Source: a bacterium
GTDB taxonomy: Bacteria > Pseudomonadota > Alphaproteobacteria > Acetobacterales > Acetobacteraceae
Assembly (NCBI GenBank): GCA_026224825.1
Contig: JAMFRO010000007.1
Coordinates: 62,001-126,000 of the forward strand
Length of the DNA: 64,000 nt
Direction: 5' to 3'
Part shown: piece after piece, positions 35,265 to 44,776 of the stretch
Layout: each line of letters starts with the position of its first letter
How positions within the stretch are numbered: the stretch's first letter is position 1
The notes under the pieces: model-generated
The model's database searches: none
Told to the model about the DNA's origin: nothing
What the model saw: the letters and a program-made list of their open reading frames with translations, nothing else
Program-made: the position numbers and the translations under genes

Positions 35265-36166
35265 CCGAAACATCGCGAGCACAGCCATGGGCCACACAGC
35301 CCGAGCGCGGTTCCGCCTCCGTGCTCAAACTCGGCGTGTGGGCGGCGCGCAGCCTCGGCCGCCCGCTGGCCAGGCTGCTGCTCTACCCGCTGTGCCTGTA
35401 TTTCCTGGTTTCATCCCCTACCGCCGCCCGTGCCTCTTCCGGCTACCTGCGCCGCGCCCTTGGCCGCGCCCCGCGCCTTGCCGACCGCTTCGCCCATTTT
35501 CTCAACTTCGCCCGCTGCCTGTTGGACCGCGTCTTCCTTCTCAACGATGAATCGGATGATTTCGAAGTCACCGTGCACGGTGAGGAGATTTTGCAGGAGA
35601 TCGAGCGCCAGGGCGGTGGTTGCATTCTCTTCGGCGCGCATTTCGGCAGTTTCGAGGTAGCCCGTGCCATCGGCCGTAGGCGCCGGCGCGACCTGCCCAT
35701 CAGCCTGCTGATGTATGAGGAGAACGCGCAGAAAATCAGAGCCGCCCTGGCCGCCATCAACCCCAATCTCGCGACTGAGGTCATCGGCCTTGGCCGCGCG
35801 GATTCGCTCATCGCCGTGGCTGAGCGCCTGCGCAGCGGCCACTTCATCGGCGTGCTGGCGGACCGCAATGTCGATGGCCGCGACCTGGTGCGTTACGACT
35901 TCCTCGGTGCCCCGGCCTCTTTCCCGCAAGGCCCGTTCCGCGTCGCCCTTATGCTGCAGCGCCCTGCCGTGCTGATGGTCGGCATCTATCGCGGTGGCCG
36001 GCGCTACGAGGTGCATTTTGAAACCCTGGCCGAGGCCACCACCACTCGGCCGGCGGATTCCGCTGCATGGCTCGACGATTTTATGAAACGCTATGTTTCC
36101 AGGATAGAGCATTACTGCCGTGAGGCGCCGCATAATTGGTTCAACTTCTATGATTTCTGGGCTTAA
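35261..36166 (+). CDS. LpxL/HtrB-like lysophospholipid-type acyltransferase
   Basis: A 301-residue acyltransferase with the FGAHFGSFE motif (catalytic H-x4-E), LADRNVDGRDLV, and the C-terminal EHYCREAPHNWFNFYDFW. Such proteins in aryl-polyene clusters are thought to attach the polyene to a lipid. The N-terminal region has one hydrophobic helix (LLLYPLCLYFLVSS). It overlaps the next gene by 17 nt. Confidence 0.87.
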   Translation: MTETSRAQPWATQPERGSASVLKLGVWAARSLGRPLARLLLYPLCLYFLVSSPTAARASSGYLRRALGRAPRLADRFAHFLNFARCLLDRVFLLNDESDDFEVTVHGEEILQEIERQGGGCILFGAHFGSFEVARAIGRRRRRDLPISLLMYEENAQKIRAALAAINPNLATEVIGLGRADSLIAVAERLRSGHFIGVLADRNVDGRDLVRYDFLGAPASFPQGPFRVALMLQRPAVLMVGIYRGGRRYEVHFETLAEATTTRPADSAAWLDDFMKRYVSRIEHYCREAPHNWFNFYDFWA

Positions 36167-36737
36167 GTTGCGCCGCGTTTTTGTGGTCCTGTGCCTTCTC
36201 GCCGCCAGCCCCGCCCAAGCGCAAACCGCCTGGGGCTTGCCGCAGCTTATGCAAAGCCTGGCGCAAACGCCGAGCGGCAGCGCCAATTTTACGGAACGCC
36301 AAACCTCGCCCGTGCTCAGCGCCCCGCTCACCAGCACGGGTACGCTCAGTTTTATCGCCCCCAATTACCTGCGCAAAACCACCAACGCTCCGGCGCAGGA
36401 GGTTTTTACGCTCGACCATGACCAGGTCACCCTCACTGGCGGCAGCGGCACGCATGTCTTCCAGATCAACCAGGACCCGCGCATCGCCGGCATGGTCGAA
36501 GCCATACGCTCCACCCTCACCGGCGATCTGCCCACGCTCCAGCAATATTACACCGTCACCCTGAGTGGCGATTCTTCCAATTGGCAGTTGCATCTTCTGC
36601 CAAAAGGCGATGCCCTTACGCGTTTCCTGCGCGCTGTCACCATCACTGGCGTGGCAAACCACATCACCAGCATAGACACCGCCAGCGCCGATGGCAGCGA
36701 CTCCCGCATGAACATCACCCCCGCCGATGCGCCGTAA
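36150..36737 (+). CDS. LolA-like periplasmic carrier protein
   Basis: A 195-residue secreted protein with signal peptide MISGLKLRRVFVVLCLLAAS, cleavage after AQA. The mature part resembles LolA-type lipoprotein carriers (GSANFTERQTSPVLSAPLTS, GTLSFIAPNYLRKTT). It likely ferries the polyene or its lipid through the periplasm. It starts at ATG 36150, overlapping the preceding acyltransferase by 17 nt; a GTG at 36120 in frame is less likely. Confidence 0.8.
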   Translation: MISGLKLRRVFVVLCLLAASPAQAQTAWGLPQLMQSLAQTPSGSANFTERQTSPVLSAPLTSTGTLSFIAPNYLRKTTNAPAQEVFTLDHDQVTLTGGSGTHVFQINQDPRIAGMVEAIRSTLTGDLPTLQQYYTVTLSGDSSNWQLHLLPKGDALTRFLRAVTITGVANHITSIDTASADGSDSRMNITPADAP

Positions 36738-39018
36738 ACCCCTTGCCATATGGCTGGCATTGCTGGCGTTGTGCGGCCTCATCGCCGCGCGCAGCAGCTA
36801 CCGCACGGATATGGGCGATTTTCTCCCCCATTCCGCCTCTCTCGCGCAGCAGGTTCTGGCCGGCCAGGTGAATGGCGGGGCCGCTTCGCACATCGTCCTC
36901 GTCGCCATCAAAGGCGCGCCCACGCCGGTGCTTGCCACATTGAGCCAGAGCCTCGCCACACAACTGCGTCAGCAGCCGGAATTCCTGGACGTGTTGAATG
37001 GCGATGAGGACTCTTTCAAAGCTGTGCAAAACTACGTCTGGACCAACCGCTACCTGCTAAGCCCGCAGGTCAGCGCGGCAGAGTTTTCAACCACCGGCCT
37101 GCACAGCGCCTTACAAAGCGATCTTTCGCTCCTGGGCTCCGAATTAGGCATGGCGCTGGGCGCCAGCCTGCCCAGCGATCCTACCGGCGAGATATTCCCG
37201 CTCACCAAGCAACTCGCCAGCGGCCCCGGCCCCACCACACAAAACGGCGCCTGGGTCTCCGCCGATGGCACCGCCGCGCTGCTCCTGGTGCATACAAAAG
37301 CCGCCGGATTTGATCTCGACTCGCAACAACAAGCCTTGGTTGAAATCCGCGCGCAATTCGCAAAAGCCCGTACCGCCTCACCAGGGGCAGGGGGCGCAAT
37401 TCTGGAAATGAGCGGCCCCGGCGTCTTCGCCGTCACCACCCGCGACACCACCAAGCAGGATGTCTCCCGCCTCTCCATGCTCGCTTTGCTCGGCGCCGCC
37501 GGATTGCTCGCCTTCGCCTACCGCTCCCCGCGCGTATTGCTGCTGGGGCTGCTCCCCATCGCCAGTGGCGCGTTCGCCGCCATCGCCGCCGTCTCGCTGG
37601 CCTTTGGTTTCGTGCACGGCATCACGCTCGGCTTCGGCGTTACCCTCATCGGCGAATCGTTGGACTACGCCATCTATCTTTTCACCCAGACCGGGCGCGG
37701 CGAGCAGGGCAGCGACACACTCTCGCGCATCTGGCCCACTTTGCGCCTGGGTGCACTCACCTCCATCGCCGGCTTCTGCGCCATGCTGGGCTCCAGTTTT
37801 ACCGGCTTCGCCCAGCTCGGCCTGTTCTCCATCGCCGGGCTGGTGGCTGCCGCCGCCACCACCCGCTTTGTCCTGCCCAACCTCATGCCGCAAGGGTTTT
37901 TCGCCCCCGGCGCCGAGCCCCTGGCCCGGCCGGTGCAATTTCTGCTCCGCCACAAACACGGCGCCCGCGCCGCACTGGTCACCGCCTTCCTCGCCGCCAT
38001 CATCGCCCTCCTTCTGCACCGCGGCGGCATGTGGGACACCAACCTGCTCAACCTCTCCCCCATCCCCACCGCCCAGCAGCAGCTCGACAACACCCTCCGC
38101 CGGCAGCTAGGCGTGTCCGACCAGCGCTATTTCGCCGTCTTCAAAGCGCCGGACGAGCAGCGGGCGTTACAGATGAGCGAAGCCCTTGCCCCCAAACTCA
38201 ACGCCCTCGTCACCGCGCAAGTTCTCTCCGGCTTCGACCTCCCCAGCGCCATCCTGCCCAGCGACCAAACCCAGCGCGCGCGCCAGGCCGCCTTGCCCGA
38301 GGCCACCACGCTGCAGGCGAACTTCGCAGCCGCCGTCAAAGGGCTTCCCTTCAACCCCCAAGCCTTCGTTCCGTTCTTCCGTGATGTCGCGGCACAAAAA
38401 TCCGCCCCGCTGCTCACCCAAGCCAGCCTGTCCCCAGCACTGGCCCTGCAATTCGATTCACTGCTAACCCGTAACGGCCCCGATTGGGTCGTCATCATCC
38501 CCCTGCACAACGTCACCAACCCCGCCGCCATCACCCAGGCAGGCATTTCGTTCGTCGATCTCAACCAGCAATCAGACCGCCTGCTCGCCACTTTCCAGAA
38601 TCAGGCCGTCACACTTGCCGTTGCCGGCAGTCTCGCCATCCTGCTCATCCTCGGCTTCGGCCTGCGCAGCATCCGCCGCGTCGCCGCCATCGCCGCCCCG
38701 CTCGCCATCGCCGTCACCATCACCGCCGCACTTCTCACGCTGGGCGATGCAAAACTCTCCATCTTCATGGTCGCCGGCTTCCTGCTTATCATCGCCATCG
38801 GCTCCAACTACTGCCTGTTTTTCGAGCGCTCCGCCCCCGATCAGCCGCGCGCCGCCGCCTCCATCGTGCTCGCCAATCTCTGCACCGTCGCCGCTTACGG
38901 GCTGCTGTCCTTCTCCCGCATCCCGGTCCTGCACGACATCGGCCTCACCGTCGCCACCGGCACGTTTTTATCCCTCATCTGCGGCGCTATCCTCAGCACG
39001 CCCAAAGCCGCAGCATGA
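36727..39018 (+). CDS. MMPL/RND-type exporter
   Basis: A 763-residue inner-membrane transporter with two blocks of membrane helices separated by large periplasmic loops. The first block includes LLGAAGLLAFAYRSPRVLLL and ESLDYAIYLFTQTGRGEQG, and the second KLSIFMVAGFLLIIAIGSNYCLF. It probably moves the acylated polyene across the inner membrane, handing it to the LolA-like carrier encoded just before. It overlaps that gene by 11 nt and the next by 4 nt. Confidence 0.88.
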   Translation: MRRKPLAIWLALLALCGLIAARSSYRTDMGDFLPHSASLAQQVLAGQVNGGAASHIVLVAIKGAPTPVLATLSQSLATQLRQQPEFLDVLNGDEDSFKAVQNYVWTNRYLLSPQVSAAEFSTTGLHSALQSDLSLLGSELGMALGASLPSDPTGEIFPLTKQLASGPGPTTQNGAWVSADGTAALLLVHTKAAGFDLDSQQQALVEIRAQFAKARTASPGAGGAILEMSGPGVFAVTTRDTTKQDVSRLSMLALLGAAGLLAFAYRSPRVLLLGLLPIASGAFAAIAAVSLAFGFVHGITLGFGVTLIGESLDYAIYLFTQTGRGEQGSDTLSRIWPTLRLGALTSIAGFCAMLGSSFTGFAQLGLFSIAGLVAAAATTRFVLPNLMPQGFFAPGAEPLARPVQFLLRHKHGARAALVTAFLAAIIALLLHRGGMWDTNLLNLSPIPTAQQQLDNTLRRQLGVSDQRYFAVFKAPDEQRALQMSEALAPKLNALVTAQVLSGFDLPSAILPSDQTQRARQAALPEATTLQANFAAAVKGLPFNPQAFVPFFRDVAAQKSAPLLTQASLSPALALQFDSLLTRNGPDWVVIIPLHNVTNPAAITQAGISFVDLNQQSDRLLATFQNQAVTLAVAGSLAILLILGFGLRSIRRVAAIAAPLAIAVTITAALLTLGDAKLSIFMVAGFLLIIAIGSNYCLFFERSAPDQPRAAASIVLANLCTVAAYGLLSFSRIPVLHDIGLTVATGTFLSLICGAILSTPKAAA

Positions 39019-39668
39019 TCAACTGTCTGCACTACCCGGCCCCCTCGGGCGGCGCGGAGATTCTCCTTATCATGCTGCCCGGTGCCGGCATCGAGGCCGC
39101 GGCTTTCGCCACCAACGGCATGATCGCCATCGCCCATGAGCACGCCGTGGTGGACATCATCGTCGCCCACCCAGACATGGGCCTCTACCTCGAAGACGGC
39201 GTGACAGACATACTCCACAGCACCGTCATCGCCCCCGCACTGGCGCGCGGCGTTACCCGCATCTGGCTGCTTGGCATCTCGCTCGGCGGCATGGGCGCCC
39301 TGCTTTATGCCAGTGCTTACCAGCAGAATATCGAAGGTATTTTTCTCCTCGCCCCCTTCCTCGGTACCCGCGGCACCACCGCCGAAATCCTGCGCGCCGG
39401 CGGGCTTGCCGCCTGGAGCCCGGCCAATTCCACCGCAACGGAGCCGGAACAACGCCTGCTCGCCTGGCTGCAAACCCACCTCACCACAGAGTGCGCTCCC
39501 GTCATCCACCTCGGCTACGGCGTAAAAGACCGTTTCGCCCCCGCCCACCAGCTCCTGGCCCAGCACCTGGAACACGTCACCACCACCCCAGGCGGGCACG
39601 ATTGGCCAAGCTGGCGCGCCCTGTGGCAGCAACTCGCCCCCGTGCTTGGACGCTGCCATGCGCGATGA
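39015..39668 (+). CDS. Alpha/beta-hydrolase (putative thioesterase of the cluster)
   Basis: A 217-residue alpha/beta-hydrolase. It has the nucleophile elbow GISLGG, the region GYGVKDRFAPAHQLL (Asp candidate) and PGGHDWPSW (His candidate). It may release the chain or edit it, replacing the usual ApeK-type thioesterase which I do not find. The ATG is at 39015, 4 nt before the MMPL stop. The function is inferred from context. Confidence 0.7.
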   Translation: MINCLHYPAPSGGAEILLIMLPGAGIEAAAFATNGMIAIAHEHAVVDIIVAHPDMGLYLEDGVTDILHSTVIAPALARGVTRIWLLGISLGGMGALLYASAYQQNIEGIFLLAPFLGTRGTTAEILRAGGLAAWSPANSTATEPEQRLLAWLQTHLTTECAPVIHLGYGVKDRFAPAHQLLAQHLEHVTTTPGGHDWPSWRALWQQLAPVLGRCHAR

Positions 39669-40830
39669 TATACTGAGGCCAATGGTCTACGAGGATCTCT
39701 ACCCCTATTACGCCGAGTTCTGCGCCCTCTCGGAAATACGCAAAAAACCGGGCTTCGGTCCGGTGCTGGCCAGCGGCGTCGGCGGGCATTCGCTGCTGTA
39801 TCTCAACGGCGTCCGGCTGGACCGCACCGCCGGCTACCCGGTATTGCGCCTTTGCACACCGGACGAACCTCCGGCAAAATACGGCGTCGGTGTCTGCGTT
39901 AATTCACACTATAGCAACGCCAACTGGATCGGCATCGAGGGAAGGGACTTCCTCTGGCGCGGTGCGCTCGCCCCCGGCGAGCGCGTCACCCGCGACGCCT
40001 ACTTCCGCACGCAGGAGCAAGCCAAAGCCCAAGGCATTCTCGACGGCGTGGAGTTCCACAAAGAATTCATGGCCGATAAACCCGCGGGCGTAAGCAAGCG
40101 CGACCATATGTACGAACTCTCCATCGCCACCGATTACGGCGCGCAATTCGGCCGCGAGAGTTTTCGCGCCCGCGTCCCTCTGGACCGCGCCCGCATCGGC
40201 GCCATGGTCGATTACCTCAACACCATCAATGCGCCGTACCGCGCCGGCAAAACCTATCACTGGCGCATTTTCAACGATAACTGCGTCCATGCGGCGCATA
40301 ACGCACTTGCCGCCGCCGGCTTTTGGGCCCCCTGGCCAACAGGCCAGCTCGTGCCTCTCGCCTGCTGGCGCTTCCCCGTGCCCAAAAACGCCTTTGTCGA
40401 TGTTCTGCGCCGCGCCAACGACCTGCCGCTCGAAGATTCACAGGCCTTGTACGAGGACGAAACTGCCCGCCGCAGCCTGCTTGAAACCGGCATTTTGCCA
40501 ACCGCACCGGGCGCCTTGGCCAGCATCGGCGCCCCCATGGCCAATAATGACATTTACGATGTCGACAAGCTTCGCCTCATCTTTTTCGATAATTTTGCCT
40601 GGGGCCCCTACCGCTTCGACTTCAAGCGCTTTTTTGCGTCCCCGCATTACACCGATCTGCGCGCAAATCTTCGTCACTTCGCCGCCCGCTACGCCGCCGC
40701 GCAAGCCCGGCCAAAACCCCGGCACCTGCGCGGCGGTGCAAAAATATTTCAATCCCATTATGAGGAACATCTCGCCCGTCAGCTCGATGCCACCAACCAG
40801 CATCTGGCCATTCTGGAACAAGCGGCATGA
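39658..40830 (+). CDS. Unrecognised protein conserved in position in the aryl-polyene-type cluster
   Basis: A 390-residue soluble protein I do not recognise. The middle has IFNDNCVHAAHNALAAAG (Cys followed by His), which looks like a papain-like or NlpC-type nucleophile, and the sequence is Tyr/Phe/Arg-rich overall (FFASPHYTDLRANLRHFAARY). No signal peptide. The ATG at 39658 overlaps the hydrolase stop by 11 nt. It is translated with the ketosynthase downstream (4-nt overlap), so it works in the pigment pathway. I do not assign a reaction. Confidence 0.55.
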   Translation: MRDDILRPMVYEDLYPYYAEFCALSEIRKKPGFGPVLASGVGGHSLLYLNGVRLDRTAGYPVLRLCTPDEPPAKYGVGVCVNSHYSNANWIGIEGRDFLWRGALAPGERVTRDAYFRTQEQAKAQGILDGVEFHKEFMADKPAGVSKRDHMYELSIATDYGAQFGRESFRARVPLDRARIGAMVDYLNTINAPYRAGKTYHWRIFNDNCVHAAHNALAAAGFWAPWPTGQLVPLACWRFPVPKNAFVDVLRRANDLPLEDSQALYEDETARRSLLETGILPTAPGALASIGAPMANNDIYDVDKLRLIFFDNFAWGPYRFDFKRFFASPHYTDLRANLRHFAARYAAAQARPKPRHLRGGAKIFQSHYEEHLARQLDATNQHLAILEQAA

Positions 40831-42011
40831 CCCCACTCGCCCTCAGCGATTTTGCCCTCGTCACCAGCCTGGGCGCCGGACAGCAAGCCACCATCGAGGC
40901 CTTGCTTGCCGGCCGCAGCGGCCTGACCCCATGCCAGTTCGATACGCTGCCGATCGACGCCTATGCCGGCGAAGTCCCGAACCTCGACACGCCGCTGGCC
41001 GGCGCCTGGTCCGCCTTCGACTGCCGCAACAACCGCCTCGCTGCTTTGGCCCTGGCGCAGGATGGTTTCCTGGACATAGTCGCGGCCGCCAAATCGCGTT
41101 ACGGTGCCGCGCGCATCGGCGTGTTCCTCGGCACCAGCACCTCCGGCATATTGCACACGGAAACCGCCTACCGCCAGCGCATGCCCGATGGCGAGCTCCC
41201 GCCCTGCTTCGACTACGCCCGCACCCATAACACCTATGCCCTCGCGCATTTCGTGCGCGATTTTCTGCGTCTCGCAGGCCCCGCCTTCGTGGTTTCCACC
41301 GCCTGCGCCGCCACCTCCAAAATCTTCGCCAGCGCCGCGCGCATGATCGCCGCCGGCATTTGCGATGCCGCCATCATCGGCGGTGCCGACACGCTCTGCG
41401 CCACCACTTTGCTCGGTTTCCACGCGCTGGGTGTGATGGCGGAGGGCCCCTGCCGTCCCTTCGATGCCGCGCGCAACGGCATCTCCATAGGTGAGGCCGC
41501 CGGTTTTTCGCTCCTGGAGCGCCCCGGCCCGTACCACACGCCTGAAACGATTATGCTCCTCGGCACCGGGGAAAGTTCGGACGCCTACCACATGTCCTCG
41601 CCGCATCCGGAAGGTGCCGGTGCCAGACGGGCCATGCAGCTCGCCCTCGCGGATGCCGCCCTCACCCCGGAGGCCATCGGCTATATCAACCTGCACGGCA
41701 CCGCCACTTTGGCCGGCGATTCAGCGGAGGATTGTGCCGTCTCCAGCCTGTTCGGCAGCGTGCCCTGCAGCTCCAGCAAGGGTTTTACCGGCCATACGCT
41801 GGGTGCCTCCGGCGTGGTTGGTGCCGCCATCTGCGCTTTGGCCATCCAGCATAATTTCCTGCCCGGCAGCCCGCACACAAACAGCATCGATCCCGATTTC
41901 CACAGCAATTATCTACGTACAGGCCATTCAGCCCACATCACCCATGCCGTCAGCAACGCCTTCGGTTTCGGCGGCGTCAATTGCAGCCTCGTGCTCGGGC
42001 GGGCTTCCTGA
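40827..42011 (+). CDS. Beta-ketoacyl-ACP synthase (KS) of the polyene pathway
   Basis: A 394-residue KAS II-like enzyme with a complete Cys-His-His triad: Cys160 in VSTACAAT, His290 in NLHGTAT and His323 in KGFTGHTLGASG. It extends the aryl primer with malonyl-ACP. It overlaps the next gene by 1 nt and the previous by 4 nt. It should pair with the short KS-like protein encoded next. Confidence 0.9.
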   Translation: MTPLALSDFALVTSLGAGQQATIEALLAGRSGLTPCQFDTLPIDAYAGEVPNLDTPLAGAWSAFDCRNNRLAALALAQDGFLDIVAAAKSRYGAARIGVFLGTSTSGILHTETAYRQRMPDGELPPCFDYARTHNTYALAHFVRDFLRLAGPAFVVSTACAATSKIFASAARMIAAGICDAAIIGGADTLCATTLLGFHALGVMAEGPCRPFDAARNGISIGEAAGFSLLERPGPYHTPETIMLLGTGESSDAYHMSSPHPEGAGARRAMQLALADAALTPEAIGYINLHGTATLAGDSAEDCAVSSLFGSVPCSSSKGFTGHTLGASGVVGAAICALAIQHNFLPGSPHTNSIDPDFHSNYLRTGHSAHITHAVSNAFGFGGVNCSLVLGRAS

Positions 42012-42817
42012 TGCACGCCTATATCGAAGGCATCGGCCTGTGCGGCCCGGGGCTTGATGCCTGGGCGCAAAGCACAGCCATACTCGCGGGCCACGCGGCC
42101 TACACACAAGCTCCCGCCAAACCACCAGCCCTCACTCTGCTTCCCACCGCCGAGCGCCGCCGCGCCCCGCAAACCGTCAAACTCGCTTTGGCCGTCGGCA
42201 CGGAAGCATTCACAGCCGCTGGGCGCGATCCCGTAACCACCCCCACCGTCTTCGCCTCCTCCGGCGGCGACGGCGATACGATCCACGACATATTGAGCGT
42301 GCTGGCCTCGGCGCAACGCGAGCTCTCCCCCACACGCTTCCACAACTCAGTGCACAATGCCGCCGCTGGCTACTGGAGCATCGCCACCGGCGCCACCGCC
42401 GCCTCCACCAGCCTCTGCGCGCATGACGATAGTTTTGCCGCCGGCCTGCTCGAAGCCCTCGCGCAAACCACCACAGGCCAGGCGGTCGCTCTCATCGCCT
42501 ACGACGTGCCCTATCCCGGCCCGCTCTTCGCCGTGCGCCCGGTAAGTGCGACCTTCGGCGTGGCGCTGGTGCTTTCCCCCACGCCCACCCAGGCCAGCTT
42601 TGCGCGGCTGGACCTAGCCTTGCAGCCCGGCCCGGCCCCCTCCACCCAGGCCGCCCCGGCCCTGGAGGAGCTGCGCCACACCACCCCCGCCGCCCGCTGC
42701 CTGCCGCTGCTGGAAGCGCTGGCAAAGGGCGTGGCTACGACGCTGTCGTTGAGCTATCTCACCGATATGCATCTGCACCTTACCGTCACGCCCCACTTTC
42801 AGGGGCAACCGGCATGA
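42011..42817 (+). CDS. KS-like chain-length-factor protein, short
   Basis: A 268-residue KS-fold homologue resembling the ApeC-type chain-length factor. It starts MHAYIEGIGLCGPGLDAWAQ and has HNSVHNAAAGYWSIATG and SLCAHDDSFAAGLLEA. No triad Cys/His arrangement is present, as expected for a non-catalytic partner. It is much shorter than a full KS (about 400), so the C-terminal lobe may be missing. It overlaps the ketosynthase (TGATG) and the next dehydratase (4 nt). Confidence 0.75.
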   Translation: MHAYIEGIGLCGPGLDAWAQSTAILAGHAAYTQAPAKPPALTLLPTAERRRAPQTVKLALAVGTEAFTAAGRDPVTTPTVFASSGGDGDTIHDILSVLASAQRELSPTRFHNSVHNAAAGYWSIATGATAASTSLCAHDDSFAAGLLEALAQTTTGQAVALIAYDVPYPGPLFAVRPVSATFGVALVLSPTPTQASFARLDLALQPGPAPSTQAAPALEELRHTTPAARCLPLLEALAKGVATTLSLSYLTDMHLHLTVTPHFQGQPA

Positions 42818-43242
42818 AGCGCGACGAGATTCTGACAAAAATCCCGCACGCCGGCGCGATGTGCCTGCTCGACGAAGTCCTTGACTGGGACAGTGAAAAA
42901 ATAAATTGTCTGTCGCATCGTTTTGCGCAAGCAGACAACCCTTTGCGCCGCCCGGACGGCACTCTGGGCACAGCCAGCGGCATAGAGATCGCCGCGCAAG
43001 CCATGGCCCTGCACGGCCGCCTCACCGCCCCAGTGGATGGCGGCCCCATCCCCGGCTACCTCGTAGCCTTGCGCGGCGTAAACCTCACCGCCCCCAGCCT
43101 CGACATCCCCGGCCCTCTCACCATTACCGCCATCAGGCTGCTGGGTGACACCTCAGGCGCCACCTACAGTTTTTCCGTCGTAAGCCCGCAAACGGAATGT
43201 CTCACCGGCCGCGCCACAGTGCTGTTCGGTGCAGGGCTATGA
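42814..43242 (+). CDS. 3-hydroxyacyl-ACP dehydratase (ApeP-like)
   Basis: A 142-residue hot-dog dehydratase. The N-terminal IPHAGAMCLLDEVLDWD holds His12, and GIEIAAQAMALHG continues the fold. It likely works with the shorter dehydratase at 34977 on the growing chain. It ends in a 4-nt overlap with the ketoreductase. Confidence 0.83.
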   Translation: MKRDEILTKIPHAGAMCLLDEVLDWDSEKINCLSHRFAQADNPLRRPDGTLGTASGIEIAAQAMALHGRLTAPVDGGPIPGYLVALRGVNLTAPSLDIPGPLTITAIRLLGDTSGATYSFSVVSPQTECLTGRATVLFGAGL

Positions 43243-43946
43243 GCCGCGCTCTCGTCACCGGCGGCAGCGGAATCATCGGCGGCGCCATCGCCCGCGCCCT
43301 TGCGGCAGAGGGTCATCATGTCTACATCCACGCTCACGGCCAGATCGAAAAAGCGCAAGCGCTGGCGGCGGAAATCGGCACCGCCGAAGCCGTGAGCTTC
43401 GACCTTACCGACGCTGCCCAGACCCAGACGGCACTCACGAAAATCCTCGAACAAGGCCCCATCCAGATCCTCATCAACAACGCCGGCATCCATGACGACG
43501 CCGTGCTCCCCGGCATGCGCCCCGAGCAATGGTCGCGCGTCATCGATGTCTCCCTCAACGGTTTCTTCAACGTCACCCAGCCGCTGCTCATGCCGATGAT
43601 CCGCACCCGCTGGGGCCGCATCATCAACATCTCCTCGGTGGCAGCGGTCATGGGCAATCGCGGCCAGGCCAATTACGCTGCCGCCAAAGCCGGGTTGCAC
43701 GGCGCCACACGCTCGCTCTCGCTGGAACTCGCCAGCCGCGGCATCACGGTGAACACCGTCGCGCCCGGCATCATCGCTTCGCCCTCAACCGAAACGATTT
43801 TTCCGAAAGAAACCATCAAGCAACTCGTGCCGATGCAACGCGCCGGCCAGCCGCAGGAGGTCGCCGACCTCGTCGCCTTCCTCGCCTCCGTGCGCGCCGG
43901 CTATATCTCCGGCCAGCTCATCTCCATCAACGGCGGCATGGCCTGA
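43239..43946 (+). CDS. 3-ketoacyl-ACP reductase (FabG-like, ApeQ type)
   Basis: A 235-residue SDR with TGGSGIIGG (residues 7-15), NNAG, and the catalytic YAAAK in QANYAAAKAG, ending ISINGGMA. It reduces the 3-keto intermediates of polyene extension. It is the last gene of the plus-strand operon 32794-43946; the 114 nt that follow contain no gene. Confidence 0.92.
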   Translation: MSRALVTGGSGIIGGAIARALAAEGHHVYIHAHGQIEKAQALAAEIGTAEAVSFDLTDAAQTQTALTKILEQGPIQILINNAGIHDDAVLPGMRPEQWSRVIDVSLNGFFNVTQPLLMPMIRTRWGRIINISSVAAVMGNRGQANYAAAKAGLHGATRSLSLELASRGITVNTVAPGIIASPSTETIFPKETIKQLVPMQRAGQPQEVADLVAFLASVRAGYISGQLISINGGMA

Positions 43947-44060
43947 ACTTCATTTGCAAATCCGTTCTGGCGGCCATGTGGCGGCGTTCGGCTGCGCGCC
44001 GGTGCTCGCCGAACACCGCCAACTGACTCGCCATAACGAATTTCCAAACGAAGTTTCGCC

Positions 44061-44771
44061 TCAGAGGAGACGGCGCAAAGCCGCCGCCATCAGCCATAAA
44101 TGCATCCCCGCGAGGCGCAGATTATCCCGCCCATAGCGAAAATGTGAGACCCCGCCTTCCTCTTTGCTAAAATACCGTACCGGCACAGCCCGGTTGATTA
44201 CCGGCACGCCGCGCCAGCACAAGCGCACCGCCGCCGCCGTATCAAAATCATAACGCCGCATATCCCGCCGCTCTTGCATCACCGCCAGCAGCGCTGCCAG
44301 CGGATACACCCGGAACCCAAACAGCGCGTCGCCGATATTCCGCCCCGTCTCCCACCGCGCCAGCACATTGGAAATGCGCCGCCCCATCACCCGCACCAGC
44401 GGCGCGCTCGCATCGAACACCGGCACCCCGAGGATCATCGCCTCCTGATTCTGCTCCGAAATTTCCATGAAATTCGCAATCTCATCGGCCGGATGCTGCC
44501 CATCCGCATCCATCACCAGCACATGGCTGAAACCTTCGGCACTGGCAGCCTCCAGCCCCGCCAGCACCGCCGCTCCCTTGCCGCCATTGCGCGCACGCCG
44601 TATCACCCGCAACCCTGGCCCATCCGTCAGCCCCGCATCGCTGCCATCATCGCTGCCATCCACCACCACCCACACCGGCTGCCAAACCGCCAGCGCCGCC
44701 GCCACGGTCTGCGCCAGCCGCGCCCCGGTATTATAACTCGGTATCAGAACAAGATGCGTCGCGGAATCCAC
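44061..44771 (-). CDS. Family 2 glycosyltransferase
   Basis: A 236-residue GT-A enzyme. It has VLIPSYNTGARLAQTVAAAL, VVVDGSDDGSD, and the DXD-type region VMDADGQHPADEI, followed by the KGAAVLAGL segment. It may glycosylate the pigment or transfer a sugar to its lipid. The start is set at GTG 44771, since the upstream flavoprotein stops at 44777; a longer frame upstream is a shadow. Homologues are frequent in aryl-polyene clusters. Confidence 0.83.
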   Translation of the reverse strand: MDSATHLVLIPSYNTGARLAQTVAAALAVWQPVWVVVDGSDDGSDAGLTDGPGLRVIRRARNGGKGAAVLAGLEAASAEGFSHVLVMDADGQHPADEIANFMEISEQNQEAMILGVPVFDASAPLVRVMGRRISNVLARWETGRNIGDALFGFRVYPLAALLAVMQERRDMRRYDFDTAAAVRLCWRGVPVINRAVPVRYFSKEEGGVSHFRYGRDNLRLAGMHLWLMAAALRRLL

Positions 44772-44776
44772 GACGC

